Below are positions 25,390 through 35,899 of a DNA stretch of 36,157 bases, in pieces (within the stretch, counting starts at the first letter, position 1; every line of letters begins with the position of its first letter). The position numbers and the translations under genes were made by a program. The notes beneath the pieces are model-generated. The model made no database searches. It was given only the letters and a program-made list of their open reading frames with translations, and was not told the DNA's origin. Where the stretch lies: NCBI GenBank assembly GCA_018222345.1, contig JAAFAL010000015.1:1-36157 (forward strand), written 5' to 3'. The stretch is from a bacterium (GTDB lineage Bacteria > Pseudomonadota > Gammaproteobacteria > Nevskiales > OUC007).

Positions 25390-26721
25390 CTACTTGCCGA
25401 TACAGAAGCTGGAGAAAATCTCGCCCAGCAAATCGTCGCTGTGCACCGCGCCGGTGATGCGGCCGAGCGCGTCCTGCGCCAAGCGCAACTCTTCGGCGAG
25501 CAATTCACCGGACTGTGCGTCAACAAGTTGCTCGCGGCCGCGGTGGATTGCTGCCACGGCGGCGGCGATGGCGTCCAAATGCCGGCGCCGGGCAGAAAAA
25601 CGGCCATGCTCGGCGTCACTGGCACCAGCCAGTTCGGCGATGGCCAGTTCCAATGCTTCCACGCCGTCGCCGGTCTTCGCCGACAAGCGCAAACCATCAT
25701 CCGTGGTGCCAACCGCGGCGCCGCTCAGGTCAGATTTATTGTAGAGGCAAAGCACCGGCAAACTTGCCGGCAAGCCCGCCAAAGCGGCCGCATCGTCGGC
25801 GGTGTAGCCCTCGCTGTCATCCACGACCAGCAATACCGCATCGGCCCCTCCAGCCTGGTCGCGCGCCCGCTGCACGCCGATTCGCTCGACCGCGTCGTCG
25901 GTGTCTCGAATGCCAGCGGTATCAACAACCGTAATGGGAATGCCGCGCACGACGATGTGCTCGCGCAAGCTGTCGCGGGTGGTGCCCGCAATGTCGGTCA
26001 CGATCGCCGCCTCGGTGCCTGCCAGACGGTTGAGCAAACTGGATTTGCCGGTGTTTGGCCGGCCGGCCAGCACCAGCGTCAGGCCCTCGGTGAGTGCGCG
26101 GCCACGGCCCGCTTCGGTTTGCACGGCGGCCACAGCTTCGGCCAGCGCATCAACGCGATTGAGCACGGTGTCGTCGGCGAGAAAATCGATGTCTTCGTCT
26201 GGGAAGTCCATTGCCGCCTCCACATACACACGCAATTGGGTGATCTGCTCGACCAAGGCTTGGATGCGCGCGGCGAACTCGCCACTGAGGCTGCGGTTGG
26301 CGGCACGCGCGGCGGCTTGGCTACCGGCATCAATCAGGTCGGCGACAGCCTCGGCTTGGCTGAGGTCGAGTTTGCCGTTGTGGAAGGCGCGCTCGGTGAA
26401 TTCGCCAGGCTGCGCAGGGCGGGCGCCCAGTTGCAGCACGCGCGCCAGCAACTGGTCCAGTACCACCGGGCCGCCGTGGCCGTGGAGTTCCAGCACATGC
26501 TCGCCGGTGTAGGAGGCGGGCGCAGCGAAGTACAGCGCCAGGCCCTGGTCGATCGGCGTGCCATCGGCAGCGGTGAATTTGGCTAGCGTTGCAAACCGCG
26601 GCTTGGGAAGGTTGCCAAGTAGCGCCGGCGCAATGTCGCACACGGCGTCGCCGGAAATACGAACAATGCCCACACCGCCGCGGCCGGGCGGTGTGGCAAT
26701 GGCGGCGATGGTGTCATTCAT
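25390..26721 (-). CDS. mnmE: tRNA uridine-5-carboxymethylaminomethyl modification GTPase MnmE
   Basis: A 443-residue GTPase that with MnmG modifies U34 of certain tRNAs. The N-terminal MNDTIAAIATPPGRGGVGIVRISG is the tetrahydrofolate-binding domain start, the G domain has GRPNTGKSSLLNRLAG, DTAGIRDT and NKSD, and the C-terminus ends CIGK with the conserved cysteine. I start at ATG 26721, which gives the canonical N-terminus; the same frame continues 25 codons upstream into yidC. It lies 13 bp downstream of yidC in the conserved origin-proximal series. Unusually, mnmG does not follow; the next gene is unrelated and convergent. Confidence 0.97.
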   Translation of the reverse strand: MNDTIAAIATPPGRGGVGIVRISGDAVCDIAPALLGNLPKPRFATLAKFTAADGTPIDQGLALYFAAPASYTGEHVLELHGHGGPVVLDQLLARVLQLGARPAQPGEFTERAFHNGKLDLSQAEAVADLIDAGSQAAARAANRSLSGEFAARIQALVEQITQLRVYVEAAMDFPDEDIDFLADDTVLNRVDALAEAVAAVQTEAGRGRALTEGLTLVLAGRPNTGKSSLLNRLAGTEAAIVTDIAGTTRDSLREHIVVRGIPITVVDTAGIRDTDDAVERIGVQRARDQAGGADAVLLVVDDSEGYTADDAAALAGLPASLPVLCLYNKSDLSGAAVGTTDDGLRLSAKTGDGVEALELAIAELAGASDAEHGRFSARRRHLDAIAAAVAAIHRGREQLVDAQSGELLAEELRLAQDALGRITGAVHSDDLLGEIFSSFCIGK

Positions 26722-26734
26722 CGCCTGCGATCTC

Positions 26735-28447
26735 TCAGGACTTGCGCCCCAAGCCCTCACCATCAAGCTTGCGATAGATGTACCACTGCTGGGCAATCCC
26801 CCACAGGTTGCTAACCAACCAGTACAGCACCAAACCGGACGGGAAGAAGGCGAAGAAGGCAGTCAGCGCAATCGGCATGGCGGTCATGATGCGCTGCTGC
26901 ATCGGGTCCATGGTCATTGCCTGGCCGGACAACTTCTGCTGGAAGTACATCGACACGCCGAACAGCACGGGCAGAATGTAGAACGGGTCGGGTGCCGACA
27001 AATCCTGCAGCCACAGCGCAAACGGCGCGTGGCGCAGTTCGACCGACTCCAGCAACACCCAGTACAGCGCAATGAATACCGGGAACTGCACCAGCATTGG
27101 CCAGCAGCCCGCCAACGGATTGAAGCCCTCTTTTTTATAGAGGTCCATCATCGCCTTTTGCATCTGCTCGCGGTCATCGCCGTAACGGTCCTTGATGGAC
27201 TGAATGCGCGGGGCAAACTTGCGCATTTTTGCCATTGACCGGTACTGCGCTTCGCTGAGCTTGTAGAAAATCAGCTTGATCGCCAGCGTCAGCAAGATAA
27301 TCGCCACGCCCCAGTTGCGGACGATGTCGTGGACGCGGTCGAGCACCCAGAACAACGGCTCCGACAAGGGCGTGAGCAGGCCGTAATCGACGGTGAGTTG
27401 CAGCCCCGGGGCGACGTCGCCCAAACGGTTTTGCAACTTGGGGCCAAAGTACAAACGGTGGCCGAACTTACTTGGCGCATCGGCGCTGACATTGCGCTTG
27501 GAGCCAATCAATTGCGTCAGATGGCCGCCTTGTTTGGCCGGCTTGGCCACCATACGCACCGCGGCATCGTCAGCCGGCAGCGCGGCGGCCAAAAAGTAGT
27601 GCTGCATGACAGCGAGCCACCCGCCGGTTTGGCCGGCATCCAGCGGCTCTTCGCCGAGTTTTTCGAACTGCCGCTTCTGGAACTTGTACTTGTCGCCGTC
27701 GTCTTTTTGCGCGTACCACGCCACGCCATTGAACTGCTCGATGAATGGCGGGCCGTCGCTGCTTTCTTGCAAGTTGCGGGTATTGAATTGTATGTACGGG
27801 CTTACCGCCCAGTCGGCAGCGGCTTGCACGGTGTAATCGACATCAACGGTGTAGCGGCCGCGATGCACGGTCAGGGTTTTATCCACCACTTGGCCATTGG
27901 CGCCCGACCAACGCAATGTGGCCGACACTTGGTCTTGACCATCGTTGAGCGTGATGGCCTTGGCCGGCAGTGCAAAGTTGGCTTGGTGGGTTGGCGCATC
28001 ACCGTCGCTACCCAACAGGCCGGTTTGCGCCAAAAACTGGCTGGTTTGGCGGCGGTGGAGCAAGGTCAGCGGCGTGTCGTTGTCGGCCTCGGTGTTGTAA
28101 CTGAGCAACTCGACCTGGCTGATGGTTCCGCCACGCGCATCGACGCGTAGGCGCATGACGTCGGTGGTGATCCAAAGGCTGTCGCCAGCTTGTGTGGGCG
28201 TTGCAGCCACGACGCTGGTGTTTGGTGTTGCGCGGTCGGCGACTTCTGGTGCCGGAGGTGCGTCGGGAGCTTGATCCAGGCTGGGCAGTTCGTCGTTATC
28301 TTCGCCAGGCACCGCGGTATCGAAATCCTGGCTGGACTGTGCTTGTGGCGGATTGACCGGCGCTTGCTGTTCGCTGTCCCACGCCTGATACATGAAAAAC
28401 AGCACCACGCCGACGAGACAAATCAGGGGGAATCGAGCTGACTCCAT
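26735..28447 (-). CDS. yidC: Membrane protein insertase YidC
   Basis: A 570-residue inner-membrane insertase for Sec-dependent and Sec-independent proteins. The N-terminal helix (ICLVGVVLFFMYQAW) is followed by a Pro/Gln/Asp-rich linker and a large periplasmic P1 domain (about residues 90-340). The conserved core is WGVAIILLTLAIKLIFYKLSEAQYRSM, the coiled cytoplasmic loop with REQMQKAMMDLYKKEGFNPLAGCWPMLVQ, and the last helices with SGLVLYWLVSNLWGIAQQWYI. Length and order fit the gammaproteobacterial family. It is cotranscribed with yidD and rnpA upstream and mnmE downstream. Confidence 0.98.
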   Translation of the reverse strand: MESARFPLICLVGVVLFFMYQAWDSEQQAPVNPPQAQSSQDFDTAVPGEDNDELPSLDQAPDAPPAPEVADRATPNTSVVAATPTQAGDSLWITTDVMRLRVDARGGTISQVELLSYNTEADNDTPLTLLHRRQTSQFLAQTGLLGSDGDAPTHQANFALPAKAITLNDGQDQVSATLRWSGANGQVVDKTLTVHRGRYTVDVDYTVQAAADWAVSPYIQFNTRNLQESSDGPPFIEQFNGVAWYAQKDDGDKYKFQKRQFEKLGEEPLDAGQTGGWLAVMQHYFLAAALPADDAAVRMVAKPAKQGGHLTQLIGSKRNVSADAPSKFGHRLYFGPKLQNRLGDVAPGLQLTVDYGLLTPLSEPLFWVLDRVHDIVRNWGVAIILLTLAIKLIFYKLSEAQYRSMAKMRKFAPRIQSIKDRYGDDREQMQKAMMDLYKKEGFNPLAGCWPMLVQFPVFIALYWVLLESVELRHAPFALWLQDLSAPDPFYILPVLFGVSMYFQQKLSGQAMTMDPMQQRIMTAMPIALTAFFAFFPSGLVLYWLVSNLWGIAQQWYIYRKLDGEGLGRKS

Positions 28448-28459
28448 AACAACAAAATC

Positions 28460-28687
28460 CTAGGCTTTGGGGCCAGGCGGCACGGGGTCGTGCCCACCGG
28501 GGTTCAGGGGGTGACAGCGGGCGATGCGGCGCAGCGCCAAAACGCTACCGCGCCAAGCACCATGTTGCTCGATAGCAGTAATGGCATACGACGAACAACT
28601 GGGCGCAAACCTGCACTGTGGCCCCAACAAGGGACTGAGCAAGCGCTGGTAGCAGCGGATGAGATTAACAAGTAGCTTGCGCATCAT
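28460..28687 (-). CDS. yidD: Membrane protein insertion efficiency factor YidD
   Basis: A 75-residue protein matching the YidD family: a short amphipathic N-terminus ([20 protein letters not shown]) and the conserved cysteine-bearing [25 protein letters not shown]-rich residues [12 protein letters not shown] close it. YidD assists YidC-dependent insertion. I chose ATG 28687, which overlaps the rnpA stop as ATGA; the following in-frame ATG (28684) is also possible. A longer frame starts at 28726 inside rnpA and is unlikely. Confidence 0.95.
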   Translation of the reverse strand: MMRKLLVNLIRCYQRLLSPLLGPQCRFAPSCSSYAITAIEQHGAWRGSVLALRRIARCHPLNPGGHDPVPPGPKA

Positions 28688-29028
28688 GGCTTGAGCGACT
28701 TTTCCAAATGGCGGAGCGACGCCCACAATTGTGGCTTGGTTTGCCGGCTAACACCGCCGCGGCCCAGCACAACTACGTCGATGGCCGGCAGGTCGGTTTG
28801 TGCAAACCATGCTCGCACGACACGCTTGATGCGATTGCGCGCCACAGCCCGCTTGTCGATCTTTTTGGAAATAGCCAAACCCAAACGTGCATGGCCCACG
28901 TCGTTGGGCTTGACGATCAAGCCAAAACTGCGATTGCCCAGCCTGCGGCCGGTGGAGAACACGGCGCGGAAGTCGGCCGGTGTTAGCAAGCGCTGGCTAC
29001 GGCGAAACCGCGGTGTTGCGCCCGGCAT
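28684..29028 (-). CDS. rnpA: Ribonuclease P protein component RnpA
   Basis: The 114-residue protein subunit of RNase P, which assists 5' maturation of tRNAs. The family signature [15 protein letters not shown] (the RNR motif) and the N-terminal [22 protein letters not shown] are clear; the protein is basic throughout. It starts 32 bp after rpmH and overlaps yidD by 4 bp. Confidence 0.97.
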   Translation of the reverse strand: MPGATPRFRRSQRLLTPADFRAVFSTGRRLGNRSFGLIVKPNDVGHARLGLAISKKIDKRAVARNRIKRVVRAWFAQTDLPAIDVVVLGRGGVSRQTKPQLWASLRHLEKSLKP

Positions 29029-29060
29029 CTCGAACGCCAGTTCACACCGACTCGCTGCGT

Positions 29061-29198
29061 TTATTTGCAGGCGAGACGCTTGCGGCCCTTGGCGCGGCGG
29101 TTCTTGATGACCTTGCGGCCACCTACGGTGGACATGCGGGCGCGGAAACCGTGTGTGCGTTTGCGGCGTAGATTGTGCGGCTGGAATGTGCGTTTCAT
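29061..29198 (-). CDS. rpmH: 50S ribosomal protein L34
   Basis: A 45-residue basic protein, [20 protein letters not shown] followed by [20 protein letters not shown] and a short tail, unmistakably L34. The ATG at 29198 begins the canonical N-terminus; the reading frame continues further upstream but without homology. It is the first gene of the rpmH-rnpA-yidD-yidC-mnmE series and is divergent from dnaA. Confidence 0.98.
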   Translation of the reverse strand: MKRTFQPHNLRRKRTHGFRARMSTVGGRKVIKNRRAKGRKRLACK

Positions 29199-29244
29199 GG
29201 CAATGTCCCGGCCGGGTGCCAGGTGGTGCGAAAAAAGGGCGCGG

Positions 29245-29274
29245 ATTTTACAGCGCGCAGGGCCGCCAATGCAA
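29245..29274 (-). promoter_or_regulatory. Candidate rpmH promoter
   Basis: On the minus strand TTGCAT (29274-29269), an 18-bp spacer and TAAAAT (29250-29245) lie about 47 bp upstream of the rpmH start. They fit a sigma-70 promoter for the ribosomal protein operon. Assigned by eye. The rest of the 290-bp rpmH-dnaA gap holds one DnaA box and otherwise GC-rich sequence. Confidence 0.5.
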
Positions 29275-29343
29275 GCCGCCACCGCACATCCTGCAGCCTG
29301 TTCCGCGGCTAATTCAGCCGCCCGTCGGCCGGTGGTGGAGGCC

Positions 29344-29352
29344 TGTGGATAA
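29344..29352 (-). promoter_or_regulatory. DnaA box upstream of dnaA
   Basis: TGTGGATAA on the plus strand is a perfect TTATCCACA DnaA box on the minus strand, 137 bp before the proposed dnaA start. A single box here suits autoregulation of dnaA. Confidence 0.75.
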
Positions 29353-29488
29353 GTCCCGCGGCCCACGGTATGCTGCGAGCCCGCGTGGCGGCTTGCTGCC
29401 GCTGCAACAACATTTTGCTTCTTGTCGCGTTCGTCGCTGCCGGCCCTGCTGCCAGTTTTGCGAATGCGGCTCCCGAATTGGCTCGAAC

Positions 29489-30865
29489 TTGTCCAACGCC
29501 GCACGCCATACAGCGCCTACTTCGCCCGACCAAAACAGCGTCTGGGCGCAATGTATCCGCCGGCTCGAAGAGGTCTTGTCGGAAAGCGAAGTGGGTACTT
29601 GGCTGCGCCCGCTGCAAGCCATTCAAGACGATGATCGCCTGGAACTACTGGCACCCAACAAGCCGGTGATGGACAACGTTCGCGAACAGTATCTTGCGAC
29701 CATCAGCGCCGTGTGGGGTGAAATCTCTGGCAGCGAGAACGCGCAGATTTCTATCCGCATCGGTTCTTCGGCCCGCGCTGCCAGCGTGCCGCAAGCAGAC
29801 GACACCGCCGGCCACACGGCACCGCGCGCGCATGCCATGGGCACTGGCAACAAGCTTGATGCGCGCTACACCTTCGAACACTTCGTCGAGGGCAAGTCCA
29901 ACCGCATTGCACGCGCTGCAGCACAAAAAGTGTCGGACACGCCTGGCGTGGCCTACAACCCGCTATTGATCTACGGCGGTACCGGCCTGGGTAAAACCCA
30001 CTTGATGCATAGCGTGGGTAACGCCTTGATTGCCAGTGGGAATAAAAAACGCGTTGTTTATATCCCGGCTGAACGTTTCGTCAACGACATGGTGTCGGCC
30101 GTGCGCCACAACACCATGGACGCGTTCAAGGCCTTTTACCGCAGCGCGGACGCCTTACTCATAGACGACATTCATTTCTTCGCCGGCAAAGAACGCACGC
30201 AAGAAGAGTTTTTCCACACCTTCAACTCGCTGCTGGAAGGCAAACAACAGATCATCCTGACCTGTGACCGGCTGCCAGCGGAACTTGATCAATTGGATGC
30301 ACGGCTGCAGAACCGCTTTTTGTGGGGCCTGTCAGTAGCAGTTGACCCGCCCGAGCTCGAGACCCGCGTTGCCATCTTGATGAGCAAAGCCGAAGCCTTG
30401 GATGCCGACTTGCCCGAAGACGTGGCGTTTTATATCGCCACGCGCATCCGCAGCAATGTGCGAGAGCTCGAGGGCGCCCTCAACCGCTTGGTGCATACCG
30501 CTCACTTTACCGGCGACGCCATCGATATCGACTTCACCCGTCAGGCGTTGCGCGACATTCTCAACGTCCACGAGCGCTCTGTGACCATTGAGGCCATCCA
30601 GCGCACAGTCACCGAATACTTCGGCATTCGCTTGGCGGATCTGTCATCAAAAAGCCGGCGCCGCGCCATTGCGCGCCCGCGCCAGATAGCCATGGCTTTG
30701 GCCAAGCAGCTTACCGAGAAAAGCCTGCCAGAAATTGGCGATGCCTTTGGCGGTCGCGATCACACGACTGTGCTGCACGCCTGCCGCACCATCGCCACCA
30801 AGCGCGATGAAGAGCCGCAAATTCGCGACGACTACAACGCCCTGCACCGGACACTCAGCCAATGA
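29489..30865 (+). CDS. dnaA: Chromosomal replication initiator protein DnaA
   Basis: A protein of about 458 residues that binds DnaA boxes and opens the origin. Domain I is [28 protein letters not shown], domain II is short, and the AAA+ domain has Walker [10 protein letters not shown] (residues 163-171) and Walker [13 protein letters not shown]. Domain IV carries the DNA-binding signature [14 protein letters not shown]. The frame is open far upstream, but homology starts only at SVWAQC; the only sensible in-frame start near it is TTG at 29489 ([17 protein letters not shown]), which has no good Shine-Dalgarno, so the start is uncertain. No ATG is available close by. Confidence 0.96.
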   Translation: MSNAARHTAPTSPDQNSVWAQCIRRLEEVLSESEVGTWLRPLQAIQDDDRLELLAPNKPVMDNVREQYLATISAVWGEISGSENAQISIRIGSSARAASVPQADDTAGHTAPRAHAMGTGNKLDARYTFEHFVEGKSNRIARAAAQKVSDTPGVAYNPLLIYGGTGLGKTHLMHSVGNALIASGNKKRVVYIPAERFVNDMVSAVRHNTMDAFKAFYRSADALLIDDIHFFAGKERTQEEFFHTFNSLLEGKQQIILTCDRLPAELDQLDARLQNRFLWGLSVAVDPPELETRVAILMSKAEALDADLPEDVAFYIATRIRSNVRELEGALNRLVHTAHFTGDAIDIDFTRQALRDILNVHERSVTIEAIQRTVTEYFGIRLADLSSKSRRRAIARPRQIAMALAKQLTEKSLPEIGDAFGGRDHTTVLHACRTIATKRDEEPQIRDDYNALHRTLSQ

Positions 30866-31141
30866 CGCGGGCTGTGTATGGTTTGGCGCACAACATGGGG
30901 CTATCCTGTGGACAAGCGGTGGGCAACATGGCGCGGCGAATCAACGCACATGTTATCCACAGCAATGCAGATGACTTGTCAGACCAGTTTGAGCCGGCAA
31001 AAAGAATTGTAAGTTATTGTTTTGAAAAGATAATTTATCTTATCAACAGCGTAAGTAGTTGCCTATTATTACTACTATTTCTTAGCTTAAAAAACACACT
31101 ATTAATAATCTATAGCCTGTCATCCAAAGCGAGCGCGCACG
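30866..31141. other. Candidate replication origin (oriC), dnaA-dnaN intergenic region
   Basis: This 276-bp gap contains a perfect DnaA box TTATCCACA at 30953-30961, one-mismatch boxes TGTGGACAA at 30907-30915 and TTATCAACA at 31040-31048, and a strikingly AT-rich stretch from about 31010 to 31125 in an otherwise GC-rich window. The AT-rich part would be the unwinding element. The position between dnaA and dnaN is a common origin site. The dnaN promoter must also lie in this region; it was not resolved. Confidence 0.8.
31040..31077 (-). promoter_or_regulatory. DnaA box plus DnaA-trio array (basal unwinding element)
   Basis: On the minus strand TAG-TAG-TAA-TAA-TAG (31077-31063), five consecutive DnaA-trios, is followed 3' by a 14-nt spacer with G/C at both ends (31062-31049) and then the box TGTTGATAA (31048-31040). 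This is the order and strand described for the basal unwinding system in which DnaA extends from a box along the trios. The match is by eye. Confidence 0.6.
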
Positions 31142-32242
31142 ATGAAGTTTGAAATTGATCGCGGGTCATTCCTGCACACCGTCCAGTCCGTCATTGGCGT
31201 TATCGAACGCCGGCAGACCATGCCAATCTTGTCGAATTTCTTGGTCGAGGCGTCTGACACGGGCTTGCGCTTGACCGGCACCGATCTTGAATTGGAACTT
31301 GTCAGCCACGTCGAGGCCGAGGTTACGCAGACTGGCGAAACCACGGTTCCAGCGCGCAAGTTGTTCGACATTTGCCGCGGCCTGCCAGAGGGCGCGCGGA
31401 TCACCTGCGAGCTCAGCGAGAGCCGGTTCACCGTGCGCTCGGGCCGCAGCCGCTACACACTGGCCACCCAGCCCGCCGCCGAATACCCACGCATGGGCGA
31501 AATTGAAGGCAGCGACAGGCATCAAGTGCCGCGCGAGGCCCTTGCCCAAGTGTTGGCGCGCACGCAGTTCGCCATGGCCCAGCAAGACGTACGCTATTAC
31601 CTCAACGGCTTGTTGTTGTGCTTGCGCAAAACAGGCTTGCGCGCTGTCGGTACCGATGGCCACCGGCTGGCTTTGTCGGACTACGACACCGAACTTGAGG
31701 TCAGTGAAGAGCAGCAGGTTATCGTCCCGCGCAAAGGTGTGGTCGAACTCAGCCGCTTGATTGGCGACGACGAGGATGACGTGTCACTAACGCTGACGGG
31801 CAATCACATTCAGGTTGACCTGGGCACGATTCTTTTCACCAGCAAATTAATCGACGGCCGCTTCCCAGACTTCGAAAAAGTGATCCCGGCGGCGAATGAC
31901 AAAGTGATGATTGCCGACCGCGAGCTGGTGCGCGCCGCCCTGTCCCGCGCCGCAATTTTGTCGAACGAGAAATTCAGAGGTGTGCGCATCGTGCTCGAGG
32001 GCAACACCCTGAAATTGCAAACCGAAAACCCCGAGCACGAGCAAGCCGAGGAAGAAGTCGAAGTCGATTACGGCGGCAGCGCGCTGGAGATCGGCTTCAA
32101 CGTCAATTATTTGCTCGACGCCTTAGGCGTGATGACTAGCGAGAACTTCCGCTTCCTGCTCAGTAGTTCCGATGCCGGCGGCTTGCTCAAAGAAGTTGGT
32201 TCCGACGCGCACGCCTACGTGGTCATGCCCATGCGCCTGTAG
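31142..32242 (+). CDS. dnaN: DNA polymerase III beta subunit (sliding clamp)
   Basis: The 366-residue ring-forming processivity factor. It begins MKFEIDRGSFLHTVQSVIGV and ends ...DAHAYVVMPMRL with the conserved VMPMRL C-terminus; internal landmarks include RQTMPILSNFLVEA and GTDGHRLALSDYDTEL. Length is normal. It follows the candidate origin and precedes recF by 30 bp. Confidence 0.98.
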   Translation: MKFEIDRGSFLHTVQSVIGVIERRQTMPILSNFLVEASDTGLRLTGTDLELELVSHVEAEVTQTGETTVPARKLFDICRGLPEGARITCELSESRFTVRSGRSRYTLATQPAAEYPRMGEIEGSDRHQVPREALAQVLARTQFAMAQQDVRYYLNGLLLCLRKTGLRAVGTDGHRLALSDYDTELEVSEEQQVIVPRKGVVELSRLIGDDEDDVSLTLTGNHIQVDLGTILFTSKLIDGRFPDFEKVIPAANDKVMIADRELVRAALSRAAILSNEKFRGVRIVLEGNTLKLQTENPEHEQAEEEVEVDYGGSALEIGFNVNYLLDALGVMTSENFRFLLSSSDAGGLLKEVGSDAHAYVVMPMRL

Positions 32243-32272
32243 CCGTTTGCCGCAGTATTGCGGCGTACGCGC

Positions 32273-33334
32273 ATGCATCTTGAACACCTCAGCCTCACCA
32301 ACCTGCGCTGTCACGACAGCGTAGAGGTCGCCTTGCCACCCGGCTTGAGCGTTTTTGTTGGCGACAACGGCAGCGGCAAAACCAGTTTACTGGAGGCCGC
32401 TTACCTCCTCAGCCGCACGCAATCGTTTCGGGGCAGCCGTAGCGGCGACCTGATTCGCCGCGGCACGCAGTCTGTCGTAGTGTCGGGCCAAGTGCAGTCC
32501 GCCGAACAGGCTCAACGCGTTGCCGTCGAGCGCAGCCGGCAATCTTTGAGCACACGCCTAGGCACGCAGCGCGACGTTGGGCTGATGGACCTGCTTCGCG
32601 CTGTACGCGTTCAGGTCATTGATCCGCGCCTGCATCAATTGGTTGATGATGGCCCCAGTTACCGTCGGCGCTTCCTGGATTGGGGAGTGTTCCACGTGGA
32701 ACATGGCTTTGTTGATGCGTGGCGCAGCTACTCCCGCCTACTGCGCCAGCGCAACGCCGCTTGCAAAGCTGGCGACCGTCGCGCGCTAGCGGCGTTCGAT
32801 CCAGCCTATCAACGTGCCGCTCTGCACCTACACGAACTACGCAGCCAATATTTAGCCAACCTGGCCGATCGGTGGGCGGCGATTTGCTCGACATATTTGC
32901 CTGACCTTCCAGAGCCCAGCTTGCGTTACAAAGCCGGTTGGCCTGCCGACCGCAGCCTAGCGCAAGCGCTGACCGATTCGCGGCAACGTGAACTTGAGGC
33001 AGGCTACACACTCGTCGGTCCGCATCGCGCTGATTTCGTCGTTGCTTGCGATGGCCGGCAAGTGCGCCACCAGTTATCTCGCGGGCAACAGAAAATGCTC
33101 ATCATCGCCCTAGCCGCTGCGCAGATGTTTGGCGTGGCGCATGCGACTGGCGAGACGCCGATCATGTTGTTGGATGATTTGAGTTCGGAACTTGGCGCCA
33201 ACTATCGCCGCGCGCTTTTTGACATTGCTAGATCCACGCAAGGGCAATGGCTGATGACGCAGCTCGAGGCAACAGAACCGGTTGCTGATGTGCAGATGTT
33301 CCACGTGGAACATGGCGCCGTAACGCCGAGATAA
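32273..33334 (+). CDS. recF: DNA replication and repair protein RecF
   Basis: A 353-residue SMC-like ATPase of the RecFOR recombination mediator pathway. Walker A is GDNGSGKT (residues 30-37), the signature motif region is LSRGQQKMLIIALAAAQ and Walker B is IMLLDDLSSELG. The ATG at 32273 gives the usual N-terminus. Two parS-type palindromes lie inside the gene, each read as FHVEHG (residues 140-145 and 343-348); the second forms the extreme C-terminus, where RecF sequences vary, and so may have been tolerated as an add-on. Confidence 0.97.
   Translation: MHLEHLSLTNLRCHDSVEVALPPGLSVFVGDNGSGKTSLLEAAYLLSRTQSFRGSRSGDLIRRGTQSVVVSGQVQSAEQAQRVAVERSRQSLSTRLGTQRDVGLMDLLRAVRVQVIDPRLHQLVDDGPSYRRRFLDWGVFHVEHGFVDAWRSYSRLLRQRNAACKAGDRRALAAFDPAYQRAALHLHELRSQYLANLADRWAAICSTYLPDLPEPSLRYKAGWPADRSLAQALTDSRQRELEAGYTLVGPHRADFVVACDGRQVRHQLSRGQQKMLIIALAAAQMFGVAHATGETPIMLLDDLSSELGANYRRALFDIARSTQGQWLMTQLEATEPVADVQMFHVEHGAVTPR
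32688..32703. promoter_or_regulatory. parS site 1 (ParB binding palindrome) within recF
   Basis: TGTTCCACGTGGAACA is a perfect 16-bp palindrome identical to the parS sequence known from Pseudomonas and one base pair per half away from TGTTTCACGTGAAACA. Its origin-proximal position is where ParB-parS partition complexes normally form. parA and parB are not in the window. Confidence 0.9.
33297..33312. promoter_or_regulatory. parS site 2 at the 3' end of recF
   Basis: A second identical copy of TGTTCCACGTGGAACA, 609 bp from site 1 (start to start), encoding FHVEH just before the RecF stop. Two exact 16-mers in one gene are very unlikely by chance. Confidence 0.9.
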
Positions 33335-35845
<2,511 letters not shown>

Positions 35846-35858
35846 TCGCCATATTTTT

Positions 35859-35899
35859 GCATGCTGCTAACTTAGGCGCTGCCATGATTAACAGCATGC
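35859..35899. other. Hairpin downstream of gyrB
   Basis: GCATGCTG (35859-35866) pairs with CAGCATGC (35892-35899), extended by a further 3 bp after one mismatch. It starts 13 bp after the gyrB stop. There is no clear T-run on either side, so it may be a weak or Rho-assisted terminator rather than a classic one. Confidence 0.45.
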
